DNA from: Bacteroidota bacterium
Lineage (GTDB): Bacteria > Bacteroidota > Bacteroidia > Bacteroidales > F082
Direction: 5' to 3'
NCBI GenBank assembly: GCA_018336075.1
Contig: JAGXRB010000042.1
Location: 1 to 38,154, forward strand
DNA: 38,154 nucleotides
In this document: positions 1-8,275 of the stretch, one piece after another
Numbering within the stretch: the stretch's first letter is position 1
How the letters are laid out: each line of letters starts with the position of its first letter
Position numbers and translations under genes: made by a program
Notes under the pieces: model-generated
What the model was told of the DNA's origin: nothing
What the model saw: only the letters and a program-made list of their open reading frames with translations
The model's database searches: none

Positions 1-591
1 AAGGCCAAGCACACGGTGGCCCCTACGAAAAATGTTGTTGTTTATTTCTTCACTGATAGCATCAAGAACGGCATAATAAGTATTGGTGTTTTTTGCCATG
101 CGATGCCCTTGGACAGCAAGAAAACTCTGATCAAAAACTTGGTTAATTTTCGCAAGCACATCATGGGCCATAATATTATCTGCATCAAGAATCATCGCGA
201 TTTCGTAATCATCACCAATTACTTCCATGCATCTGTTAAGCGCTTTTGATTTTTTGCTGATTTCAAAAACAACTTCTACAACTCTGATAGGCAACGCTTT
301 AAGTGCTTCAAGAGTTTCAGGTTTAAATGAGTCTGCAATTACAATTACTTCAAAAAGTTCACGCGGATAGTCTTGTTCCAGTGCATCTCTTGCAACATCT
401 ACGATAACATTATCTTCTTTGTAACCAGGAATTAAAACTGCAAATTTACGCAGTCGTTTTGCTTCTAGAGGCTTTCTTTTTCTGGCAAAAAGTGATGCAA
501 TACTAAAGGAGGCAATGTAAACTGTAGCCATTCCCAGATAGGAAAAAAAGATAATTTCAACAACTGTAATAATAAATCCTATGATTGTCAT
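1..591 (-). CDS. Family 2 glycosyltransferase, membrane-anchored, N-terminal part (runs off the window)
   Basis: Only the first 197 codons are present; the frame is open to the window edge. An N-terminal membrane helix (about residues 4-35) is followed by a basic stretch and a GT-A fold start (FAVLIPGYKED, residues 50-60). A metal/nucleotide-sugar binding DAD motif lies at residues 136-138 in MILDADN, and VQGHR follows at 160-164. This layout is that of processive or membrane-anchored GT2 enzymes that transfer sugars at the cytoplasmic face of the inner membrane; further C-terminal helices would be expected beyond the window. The ATG overlaps the stop of the upstream glycosyltransferase gene by four bases (ATGA), so the two are probably translationally coupled. 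The role is inferred to be sugar addition in exopolysaccharide or capsule synthesis. Donor and acceptor cannot be told. Confidence 0.85.
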   Translation of the reverse strand, partial: MTIIGFIITVVEIIFFSYLGMATVYIASFSIASLFARKRKPLEAKRLRKFAVLIPGYKEDNVIVDVARDALEQDYPRELFEVIVIADSFKPETLEALKALPIRVVEVVFEISKKSKALNRCMEVIGDDYEIAMILDADNIMAHDVLAKINQVFDQSFLAVQGHRMAKNTNTYYAVLDAISEEINNNIFRRGHRVLGL

Positions 592-1526
592 GTCGGTTTT
601 GGTTTTGGATTGTCATAAACTCCTTTAAAATGGCTTAAATTCCACCACATTGCTTTTAAATAGGCCAAAGCAAGGTCGAAGCGGCCTTTAATAGCATAAG
701 AAAATATAGTTTTTGGCAGAACAATCATATACAAATAGAACAAGCTCAATAGTTTAATAAAACCTTTTGTGTTTCTTCTGGCATATAAAACACGTCCCCG
801 ATGAAGATAAAAAATCTGAAATGGACTTTCTTTGACAGTTGAAATTGATTCTTTGTGCAGCACAAGTGATTTTCCCTGAAAGTATATTTTATATCCTGCC
901 TGTTTTATTCTTGAAGCCCAGTCATGTTCTTCATAATATAGAAAAAAGACTTCAGTCATCATTCCAACCTTTTCAATTACACTTCTTGGAACAAGCATTG
1001 CAGCGCCAAATATTGAGCCTGTTTCACAGGTAATATCATACTGACCATGATCCTTTTCACCAAATCCAATGGCTTTGTTTCTAATGGTAATCTCACTAAA
1101 TGGTGTAAATCCAGCGAATTGGAAAGTATTAGGTGTATGAAAATAGTGAATCTTTGGGCTTACCATGCCAATATTTTCATTCATTTCTATAAGTTCAACC
1201 ATTGGTTCAAGAAACCCAGCCTCAACTTCAGTATCGTTGTTAATGAAAAGTAAGTATTTACCTTTTGCTTTTTCAACAGCTACGTTATTGCCACCTGCAA
1301 AACCAAGGTTAATTCCGGTTTTGATAAAATGTACCTCAGGAAATTTTTCCTTGATTACATCCGGATTGTCATTTGGTGAACCATTGTCAACAACAAAAGT
1401 CTCAAGATTTGGATAGGTACATTTCGAAAGCGATGCAAGAAACTCTAGTGTAGTGGATGATTGATTAAAGTTTACTGTTATTACCGAAACAAGCGGGAGA
1501 ACTGAGATTGATTCAGTTTTTTCCAT
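588..1526 (-). CDS. Family 2 glycosyltransferase (rhamnosyltransferase-like)
   Basis: The 312-residue protein starts its GT-A fold at VSVITVNFN (residues 13-21). It has FVVDNGS (44-50), GFAGGNN (75-81) and the DxD-type metal site INNDTEV (95-101). The acceptor-domain motif YYEEHDW lies further on. This pattern matches the GT2 subfamily that contains rhamnosyl- and galactofuranosyl-type transferases of O-antigen and exopolysaccharide loci. A hydrophobic stretch at about 257-281 probably associates with the membrane. The gene sits 46 bases after the polymerase/ligase-like gene and overlaps the next glycosyltransferase by four bases. It probably adds one sugar of the repeat unit on the lipid carrier. 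The exact sugar cannot be read from the sequence. Confidence 0.85.
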   Translation of the reverse strand: MEKTESISVLPLVSVITVNFNQSSTTLEFLASLSKCTYPNLETFVVDNGSPNDNPDVIKEKFPEVHFIKTGINLGFAGGNNVAVEKAKGKYLLFINNDTEVEAGFLEPMVELIEMNENIGMVSPKIHYFHTPNTFQFAGFTPFSEITIRNKAIGFGEKDHGQYDITCETGSIFGAAMLVPRSVIEKVGMMTEVFFLYYEEHDWASRIKQAGYKIYFQGKSLVLHKESISTVKESPFQIFYLHRGRVLYARRNTKGFIKLLSLFYLYMIVLPKTIFSYAIKGRFDLALAYLKAMWWNLSHFKGVYDNPKPKPT

Positions 1527-1572
1527 AACACTGGATTTTTTTTGAATATTTATTACTGGCTAATCTACATTC

Positions 1573-3066
1573 TTATGTGGTATTCTTGATCGACCAAGGG
1601 TTTAATCCCTTGGCAGTTAGGTATATATACTCCCTTTCCAGTTGCTGACTTATAAAAATAATTACCCAACTTAAATAAATCAATATCCCTGTTGGCATCT
1701 GCCCAAGAACACCATTTCCGTAACTAGCCCCCATGATTCCGGTGAAACCTGCCATGAGGGCTGAAACAACTCCACGCAGTTCAGGTTCTTTTAGTCGAAA
1801 CATTATTATAAACGAACCCTTAATTAAAATGTAGGATAATATAAATAGGTGAAGGATTAGCCCAACAATACCTTGTTCGGCCCAAATCTGCACATACCAG
1901 CTATCAGTTGCAATTTGTGCCAGAAAACCTTGAGGTGAAAAACGTTTACCCCAGTCACCAGCACTGCCAATGCCACCTCCGAAAGGCCTGGAGCCAAGAT
2001 ACCCGGAAAGGATTCGCCTGTTTTCTAACCTAACCAGATAAGATTCATCTTCAGCAGGTCTGAATGCAGTACGCATACGTCGAATCTGTGAATTGCTCTG
2101 ACCAATATATGTGTAGGCAAAAAATGCATAAACCAATGCCAGAAAAAGACCACCTATAACAACAGCTCTGAAATTTTTTCGAAGTAAAATATATGTTATT
2201 CCACCCACCATAGGCACTATCATGGCACCACGAGTACCAGATATCATCATTCCCCAAAGGCCGGAAATTCCCATAATGGTAAAAAACACCTTGTTATGTA
2301 ATCCTTTAATATTCAAGGCGACTATAAGCCCAACAACACCTGCCGCTCCTTGTGCGGCTCCAAACTGTCCGGCATCGCTGAAAAAGGAAAATGCACGTAA
2401 TTCTCCGAAAAGAATATGTGTAACAGCTCCTACTGTATCCAGCCAGAATTGTTCTGCAGAGTCAGGGCCAATATATAACTGCTGTAGTCCTTTCAATGTA
2501 CCAAGTATCGAAAAAATCCCCCACAGATATAGAAATATTATAAGATATCTTAGCCTGTTGAAAATTAAGAAACCTATAGGAATGAGTAAAAGCATGTAAA
2601 GAGAAATACCCCTCATCGCATAAAACCATGAGGTTCTGCTTAATGCATCAGGATTAAAAAGTTGAAGCAAGGTATAACCAAACCATAATAGAGCTAGTAG
2701 AACCAAATCCCGGTTAATCTGATCCCATTTAATTTTTTCATAGAAATATCTAAAAAAAATAGCAACATATGTGAGGACTAAAAATCCATCTACACTTAGA
2801 CCAAATGGAACATTACGGATGTATCTTGTCAATCCGATTGCAATAAAACCAAGAATCACAATCGTGTAAAGCCCTACTCTTGGGTCATTTAAAAACCGGT
2901 TGAAAAATATAATTGCCGGAAAAAGCCCTAATAAAGCAAGAGACACAATAAGTCCACCCTTGGCAATAATGTAGCCAAGGACAACTGCAGCTATCACAAG
3001 CAATAAAATTATTGCCGGATGCTGAAGTTTCTCCGAACCTGTTTTGTCCTTAAGTGATGAAAACAT
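1573..3066 (-). CDS. O-antigen ligase / Wzy-type polymerase-like membrane protein
   Basis: This 497-residue protein is strongly hydrophobic along almost its whole length, with about eleven to twelve predicted helices by eye. Its one large polar loop lies in the C-terminal half and contains RLENRRILSGYLG, then GGGIGSAG, then a WYVQIWAEQG segment leading into the next helix. That arrangement, a long periplasmic loop with Arg and Gly-rich motifs followed by a helix, is typical of the O-antigen ligase/Wzy family, which joins undecaprenyl-linked repeat units or transfers them to an acceptor in the periplasm. It is nine bases downstream of the flippase gene. Sequence alone does not separate polymerase from ligase; with a flippase and a chain-length regulator beside it, polymerase is the better guess. 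Confidence 0.75.
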   Translation of the reverse strand: MFSSLKDKTGSEKLQHPAIILLLVIAAVVLGYIIAKGGLIVSLALLGLFPAIIFFNRFLNDPRVGLYTIVILGFIAIGLTRYIRNVPFGLSVDGFLVLTYVAIFFRYFYEKIKWDQINRDLVLLALLWFGYTLLQLFNPDALSRTSWFYAMRGISLYMLLLIPIGFLIFNRLRYLIIFLYLWGIFSILGTLKGLQQLYIGPDSAEQFWLDTVGAVTHILFGELRAFSFFSDAGQFGAAQGAAGVVGLIVALNIKGLHNKVFFTIMGISGLWGMMISGTRGAMIVPMVGGITYILLRKNFRAVVIGGLFLALVYAFFAYTYIGQSNSQIRRMRTAFRPAEDESYLVRLENRRILSGYLGSRPFGGGIGSAGDWGKRFSPQGFLAQIATDSWYVQIWAEQGIVGLILHLFILSYILIKGSFIIMFRLKEPELRGVVSALMAGFTGIMGASYGNGVLGQMPTGILIYLSWVIIFISQQLEREYIYLTAKGLNPWSIKNTT

Positions 3067-3075
3067 AGGTCTTTG

Positions 3076-4512
3076 TCATGAATTTGCAAGATTTTTTCTT
3101 CTCGATTTTGTCAAATTTATTATTGTTTTAAAACCTATCACAAATATAGCTTTTTTATTCAATTGAAGCTCTTTGTTAAGATAATTAAAACCAACTAAGA
3201 TTCCAATGATAGTAAAAAGAATTGTGACAACTGCAACTAATTCAAGTGTTTTAATTAAAGTAAAACCATGGGCTAACCTGTAGGCAACATCAGGTAAATA
3301 ACCTTGTGTAATCAAAATAGTCCATGATATTCCAATGATAATGGTTGATACACCAAAAACTGCTAGAATATCACCCAGAATATTTGCGCTTGCCATATAA
3401 ACAACCTTGAAAAAATTTTGCTTTGGTTTGTTAACGCTATCAAGACCAATACCAATAAACCTGTCGATAGGCAGCAGAAGTCCATAAATGCAGAAAATCC
3501 TGAAAATATTGGCTGTTACCAGATAATCTTTTCCTCCTAAAACAAACACAATCTGTTCAGCAAAAATGAATGAAAAGAGCATGACTGGAATCATCAGAAA
3601 TGTCATGCCACCTGCATTTTGGTAGAAGATTTCTTTAACTTTTACATAGTCTTTTTCAATTGCGGCTTTGGACATATTTGGAAATGCTGTTGCAGCAAAA
3701 CTTCGTAGAGGTATTTCGATTATCTCTGTTAGTTTTAGCGGAATAGAGTAAAGAGCTACTCCAACCGGGCCCATAAATGGGCTAAGTCCGATTATAAAAG
3801 CATCTGAACTTTTAAGGAGATTACTGCCGATAAGTGTACCTGTCGTATATTTGCCAAAGTCCAGTATGATGCGGTTTGTACTCCAATTGGCCTTAAATGT
3901 ATAGCGAATACCATCCCAGTTGCAGAAACTTGCCAGCAAAGAGCTCAAAAGATTGGTAAGTAAATAAACATAAAGGATTATTTCGATATCATAAGCCATA
4001 AACATATTAATTCCTAAAAAAATCATAAAGGAACCTACATTTAACGTTCTAAGCCATAGCATTTTATCAAATTTCATCCTTGCCTGAAGAATGGACTGAG
4101 CGTTGTTGAATGGCAGATTAAAAAATGATAAAACCGGATACCACTTAAAAAACATGGCAAAACCGGAGTCATCAATAACATTTTTAAAAAAGTGATAGAC
4201 AACAATCAGAATAATGGCAATCAAAGTTGTGGAAATAAAATTAATGAGGTTGTTTGATCCCATTAGTTTTTGAGAGTCATTTTCATTTGCTCCCGACAAA
4301 AACCTGATGATTGCTGTGCGTGTTATGCCAAACCGCAGCATGTCTATAAAACCACCTGCGGTAAGAAAAAGTACCCATTCACCAAAAACTTCCTGCGACA
4401 CCATGCGCACCAGCATGATAAAACTAAGAAAACCGAAAACAGCGACTAAGCCGTTATTTGCCAGCGATAAAAAATTATTGCTGGATAGCAGTTTTTTGAT
4501 AAGACCATTCAC
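3076..4512 (-). CDS. Wzx-like polysaccharide flippase (MOP superfamily)
   Basis: The protein has 478 residues and about twelve to fourteen hydrophobic helices. It begins with a short cytoplasmic stretch and the segment LVAVFGFLSFIMLVRMVSQEVFGEW, which is characteristic of the polysaccharide transport branch of the MOP superfamily. A basic C-terminus (TKSRRKNLANS) suggests a cytoplasmic tail. These proteins move undecaprenyl-diphosphate-linked oligosaccharides from the inner to the outer leaflet of the cytoplasmic membrane. Its position between the co-polymerase and the polymerase-like gene, nine bases from each, fits a Wzx/Wzy-dependent pathway. Substrate specificity cannot be predicted. Confidence 0.85.
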   Translation of the reverse strand: MNGLIKKLLSSNNFLSLANNGLVAVFGFLSFIMLVRMVSQEVFGEWVLFLTAGGFIDMLRFGITRTAIIRFLSGANENDSQKLMGSNNLINFISTTLIAIILIVVYHFFKNVIDDSGFAMFFKWYPVLSFFNLPFNNAQSILQARMKFDKMLWLRTLNVGSFMIFLGINMFMAYDIEIILYVYLLTNLLSSLLASFCNWDGIRYTFKANWSTNRIILDFGKYTTGTLIGSNLLKSSDAFIIGLSPFMGPVGVALYSIPLKLTEIIEIPLRSFAATAFPNMSKAAIEKDYVKVKEIFYQNAGGMTFLMIPVMLFSFIFAEQIVFVLGGKDYLVTANIFRIFCIYGLLLPIDRFIGIGLDSVNKPKQNFFKVVYMASANILGDILAVFGVSTIIIGISWTILITQGYLPDVAYRLAHGFTLIKTLELVAVVTILFTIIGILVGFNYLNKELQLNKKAIFVIGFKTIINLTKSRRKNLANS

Positions 4513-4521
4513 AGCAGTTGA

Positions 4522-7365
4522 TTAGTTTTCCTTCACCTGAATTCTGATGCGTGCAGGCATAGTTAAGATATTCTTCAGCTTATAGAAAATATTGTCAGTT
4601 TTATGAACTTTAACCCCGGAAATGAGCTCTTCGATAGCATAATCTTCTGCTTCATTAAGAATAATCATTGGTGGCTCTTTTGCAAGGTCATTGATAATAT
4701 CCAAAGCTCCCTCATCTGCTTTATTCCAGCTGCTCGTACCTTTTATTACTAGGAGAGAAGCATCAGCTTGCTGAATAATCTCCATAGGAAACGAATGAAA
4801 AATGATTGAAGGAATTTCAAGCAAAATATAATCATAGAGAAAGTTGTCTCTACGTAAACTATTGCTGTCAATTAAATCTCTCAAGTTTTTTATTTCACTG
4901 AATTTCTCGTTTAACGGGTAGTTATATGCTAGGTTATAATCATTAACATCGTTATCTGATTCATTGCCAGAGTAGTTAAGAAGCAAAACCTTATCACCAT
5001 AAGTACGCAGTTTATTAGCAATCTTTGTGGTTATAAAAGTCTTACCCGTTTTTTCCTGCGTGCTAAAAAACAGTACTATATAAGGTTTTTGTGCCGGATA
5101 TACAGATTGCTGTGTAATGCTTCTTTTAATATTCTGAATCATCATCTCAATCAAACGATTGCCGATAAAAACTGCATCCTTCATCCTGACAGTTGAACTT
5201 ATATATGGATAAGCGCCAGCAAGTTTAAGACCGATTTTGCTTGTAACTTTATCCGGATTTTTGAGCGATGAATCAAAGTACTCAAGAACCAAGATAATAA
5301 ACAGTATTAAAAAGAAACCTATCATAGCTGCTGCAACCACCAGATACTTTGCTTTGGATGGATTTGCTTGTAAAGGAAAATAGGGTGGGTCAACTATCCT
5401 GATATTTGTTGCCATTTGTAGGTTTTGCTGACGCATTTTGGCAAGATTCAGACTCCGCAGTAACTCCAGATAGGTTTGTTCTGCAATTGTCATTTCACGT
5501 TCAATGCGTTTGAGCATAGCGCCAAGTGGAGCAAATCGTTGGTAGGTCTTTACAAAATCAAGTTTTCTGCGGGCAAGAACCACAAGGCTTGCTTTCGCTT
5601 CCTCGTAAGCAAGTGCATTTTTAAGCCATTCATCCAGAAGTGAGGCCACTGGTATGCCTTGTGTTGAATGACTGTAAAGGTATAGCTGATCTACATAAAG
5701 CTTAATTTCATCACGAAGATGATCACCTCTCAGGCGCAACTTAGATATTTCATCACCAATTCTTTTGTCATAATCCTCGGCGAGCTCATTAATCAGAATC
5801 TTTTCAGTTACATCTGCATACTCTTTCCTTCTCTGATTGATGACATCACTTTTGAGATAAATACTATCCCTTCTTGTGAGCTTGGTTTCAAGTTCGCGCA
5901 ATGCTGCCGAAGATTGAGCCATTCTAACCTGCTCATTCTGATAGAAAAGATCCAGATCTTCTTTTTGAGCTGCAATGTACTTTGTTTGCTCAGCATAATT
6001 GATAATATTATTTCTTCTGTTGAATTTCAGAAGCTTATCTTCCGTTGATTGCAATTGTCTGTCAGCAGAATCTACCTGTCTTCTAAAATATTCAACAACC
6101 AAATCGGTTTGGTTCTCTTTCAACATTTTATAGTTTTTCACGAAAACACTTGCAATGATTTTGAGGGTTTGCTGACATATTCCCGGATCATCTGATAAAT
6201 AAATTAATCGTACTAAGTCGCTATTATTTATACGGTATATCTGAAGAGTTTTTATTGATCTGATGCTGTAGTGCTTGCTTGAACCATAGTGAAGCAAACC
6301 ATAAATGAAATTTGTATCACTTGAATTGTAATAGTTCGTAAAATTCTGAATTGTTTTTTGAAAGTCATCTTCTCTAATGCCTCTGGGAATTATTGGATCT
6401 TTTTCTATTACATTTTCTACTGCATCCTGAGAAAAACTTTGATAAGATATATATGTATCAGTTGCAGGTTCGTTGATAATGTAATCCAATTCTGGAAGGT
6501 ATTCCTCTTCATAAAACCCGCTATCATCCGCAATTACATTTGTGGATTGAGTTACTATATTATTGTTTGCAATCTGAGTATAGTTTGGAACCGAACCTCC
6601 ATCAAGCACAAGACGCTGTCCAGATCTCAATTCCTGCGAACTAAGATTATTTAACTCTCTCAGTTTATTCATGCTTATACCATACTTTTTTGATAATGTA
6701 AGCAATGTTTCGCCAGGTCGAACAATGTGTGTTCGGGCAGTTGAAGCAGAGGCTATTTGTTGAGTTTCGGATGAATATACTGGTGTAGAAAAAGTAGTAG
6801 CCTCTTTTGTCAGACCAGTTGCGGGAAGGTTTTCTGATTCAGTATTTCCTGAATTATAGTCTGTATCATTAATAGGTCTTGACCTTTGTTTCTGATATTC
6901 CTTTTCCAGATTCCTCAATTCTTTCTCAAGAGATCTAATTTGCTCCTCTTTTTCACGCTGCATGCCTGCTTTACCGTTTTTGACAACCATGTCTTTAACT
7001 TTTTTCGGCACAAACTTGCGAAGTTCATCATAATGAATGTTGGAAATGTATTGAGGATTGTAATCTTCAAGTGACAGATTTTGTGCCAAAAGCATTATGG
7101 CTGTTTCTACAATTGTTTGTCTTGAATTAATAAGGTTGATCAGGTTGTCAAATTGGGCACTTGTGCTAAAAAAGTCTGTTGGTCTTTGTGCTGTTGATTC
7201 AATGGAATAGCCTGTGGTGATACCAGTATATATGATAGCTTCGGATTCATAGATTTTATCCTGATTCCGGGTGAGATAAAAAACAACGATTGCCAATAAG
7301 AACGGGATGGCAATCAATAAAAGGAGATTGTTCCTTATGACGCGTATGAATTGAGCTATATCCAT
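4522..7365 (-). CDS. Wzz-like polysaccharide co-polymerase with inserted LysM domain and degenerate kinase-like C-terminal domain
   Basis: The 947-residue protein has a Wzz-type N-terminus with a helix at about 14-31 and a second helix at about 674-695. Everything between should be periplasmic: a short coiled coil (136-160), a LysM domain (212-256, starting HIVRPGETLLTLSKKYG), an acidic linker, and long helical heptad-rich segments (410-650). The Pro-rich stretch before the second helix (VDPPYFPLQANPSKAK) is typical of chain-length regulators. The C-terminal cytosolic domain (about 720-947) resembles the BY-kinase fold. Its Walker A-like loop is STQEKTGKT (768-776), the Walker A' region reads VLLLNYSG without the usual Asp, and Walker B reads YILLEIP with Glu in place of Asp. 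There is no C-terminal tyrosine cluster. It probably controls polymer length and links synthesis to export; kinase activity is doubtful. The gene lies 11 bases after the TolC-like gene. Confidence 0.85.
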   Translation of the reverse strand: MDIAQFIRVIRNNLLLLIAIPFLLAIVVFYLTRNQDKIYESEAIIYTGITTGYSIESTAQRPTDFFSTSAQFDNLINLINSRQTIVETAIMLLAQNLSLEDYNPQYISNIHYDELRKFVPKKVKDMVVKNGKAGMQREKEEQIRSLEKELRNLEKEYQKQRSRPINDTDYNSGNTESENLPATGLTKEATTFSTPVYSSETQQIASASTARTHIVRPGETLLTLSKKYGISMNKLRELNNLSSQELRSGQRLVLDGGSVPNYTQIANNNIVTQSTNVIADDSGFYEEEYLPELDYIINEPATDTYISYQSFSQDAVENVIEKDPIIPRGIREDDFQKTIQNFTNYYNSSDTNFIYGLLHYGSSKHYSIRSIKTLQIYRINNSDLVRLIYLSDDPGICQQTLKIIASVFVKNYKMLKENQTDLVVEYFRRQVDSADRQLQSTEDKLLKFNRRNNIINYAEQTKYIAAQKEDLDLFYQNEQVRMAQSSAALRELETKLTRRDSIYLKSDVINQRRKEYADVTEKILINELAEDYDKRIGDEISKLRLRGDHLRDEIKLYVDQLYLYSHSTQGIPVASLLDEWLKNALAYEEAKASLVVLARRKLDFVKTYQRFAPLGAMLKRIEREMTIAEQTYLELLRSLNLAKMRQQNLQMATNIRIVDPPYFPLQANPSKAKYLVVAAAMIGFFLILFIILVLEYFDSSLKNPDKVTSKIGLKLAGAYPYISSTVRMKDAVFIGNRLIEMMIQNIKRSITQQSVYPAQKPYIVLFFSTQEKTGKTFITTKIANKLRTYGDKVLLLNYSGNESDNDVNDYNLAYNYPLNEKFSEIKNLRDLIDSNSLRRDNFLYDYILLEIPSIIFHSFPMEIIQQADASLLVIKGTSSWNKADEGALDIINDLAKEPPMIILNEAEDYAIEELISGVKVHKTDNIFYKLKNILTMPARIRIQVKEN

Positions 7366-7376
7366 AGTATGTTAAT

Positions 7377-8150
7377 CTATCTTAGTACATTGATTAAATT
7401 GAAGTTGATGCCTGTCAGAATTTCAAGAAAGCGATAGTTTTTGCTAAATTCCGCTACAGCTTGTTGATATTCGATGTCTCCCCTGGTTTGAATTTCTTTT
7501 AATCTGGTATATTCAGCCGTTGTTATTTCTCCATTAAGAAATTGATTCTGTGCCATTTGCATCTGAATCATTGTAAACTTCCTGTAATCGTTGTAAATAC
7601 GAATATAATTTTGCCACTGAATCATCATGTCATATGCTTCAATCACCTGTCTGACAACAAACTGCCGGTTGATTTCGCGCTGAACAAATGACAATTCCTG
7701 CCATTTCTTTTGTTTTGCAATTCTGTTTTGCCTGTCAACGATAGATGCAAGAGGAAAACGAATGTAGAACCCAACTGCAAAATTGTCCCGAAGTGAATTT
7801 AAATCAACCCAGAAATTTTGAGATATGGAGGATGATTGTGTGTCATGGAAATTCCAGATGCCCCAGTTCCAATCCAGATTGAAACTAAAATGTTCCATCC
7901 AGTATCTTTCCTGCGATAATTGTTCATAATAGTAGTAATCTGCTTTAACTTCTTCGTATTTTACTGAGGGAGAATTAGCAACTGCTGAGTCAATCAGAAC
8001 CCTGATGCTAGGCAGTCTTTTTGTAATATCATCTGTGAGAGGATTAAATATTTTGGACTCATCTGTGGCTAAAATCTGTCCATATAATTGATTTCCAAGT
8101 AATAATACTGGAATGAAAAATATAAGGTATCTTAAATACTTTCGAATCAT
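7377..8150 (-). CDS. Short TolC/outer-membrane efflux-like protein of the polysaccharide locus
   Basis: A signal peptide is clear (MIRKYLRYLIFFIPVLLLG, cleavage near QLYGQ). The mature part has the features of one TolC half: a helix with NSPSVKYEEVKADYYY, a strand-rich insert with W-N-W and F-Y-I-R-F-P residues, then long helices (residues about 145-250) ending in YRFLEILTG. TolC family proteins usually carry two such repeats and about 420-480 residues, whereas this one has 257. It may be a one-repeat version that assembles with more subunits, or a periplasmic/outer-membrane partner of the co-polymerase encoded 11 bases downstream. A role in exporting the polymer through the outer membrane is inferred from context. 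No frameshift is visible, since the reading frame is clean from signal peptide to stop. Confidence 0.65.
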   Translation of the reverse strand: MIRKYLRYLIFFIPVLLLGNQLYGQILATDESKIFNPLTDDITKRLPSIRVLIDSAVANSPSVKYEEVKADYYYYEQLSQERYWMEHFSFNLDWNWGIWNFHDTQSSSISQNFWVDLNSLRDNFAVGFYIRFPLASIVDRQNRIAKQKKWQELSFVQREINRQFVVRQVIEAYDMMIQWQNYIRIYNDYRKFTMIQMQMAQNQFLNGEITTAEYTRLKEIQTRGDIEYQQAVAEFSKNYRFLEILTGINFNLINVLR

Positions 8151-8195
8151 AGGTTGTTTCTGGTTAAATTAATGAATCCAGATGATTTTTAATTT

Positions 8196-8211
8196 AAAGT
8201 ACTAAAGTACT
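8196..8211. repeat. Two tandem copies of AAAGTACT
   Basis: Two perfect 8-base copies of AAAGTACT lie back to back in the 125-base gap between the phosphoglycosyl transferase gene and the TolC-like gene. Each contains the palindrome AGTACT. They fall downstream of the candidate -7 box at 8254-8261, so they would sit in the 5' leader of the export genes. A regulator site is possible but unproven. Confidence 0.4.
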
Positions 8212-8253
8212 AAATTAATACTATAACTGAATCTGATAATTTTTTTTTATCTA

Positions 8254-8261
8254 CAAACTTA
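8254..8261 (-). promoter_or_regulatory. Candidate -7 box for the TolC-like/co-polymerase transcript
   Basis: On the minus strand the sequence reads TAAGTTTG, a perfect match to the Bacteroidota -7 consensus TAnnTTTG. It lies about 100 bases before the TolC-like start and just after the stop of the phosphoglycosyl transferase gene, so it could give the export genes their own promoter. No convincing -33 TTTG is seen at the right distance. Confidence 0.3.
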
Positions 8262-8275
8262 TTAACAAACGAATT

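Noticed and set aside
16-249. Plus-strand open frame of 77 codons at the window start
   Set aside because: It lies opposite the glycosyltransferase gene, whose minus-strand frame encodes clear GT2 motifs; the plus frame has no recognisable features.
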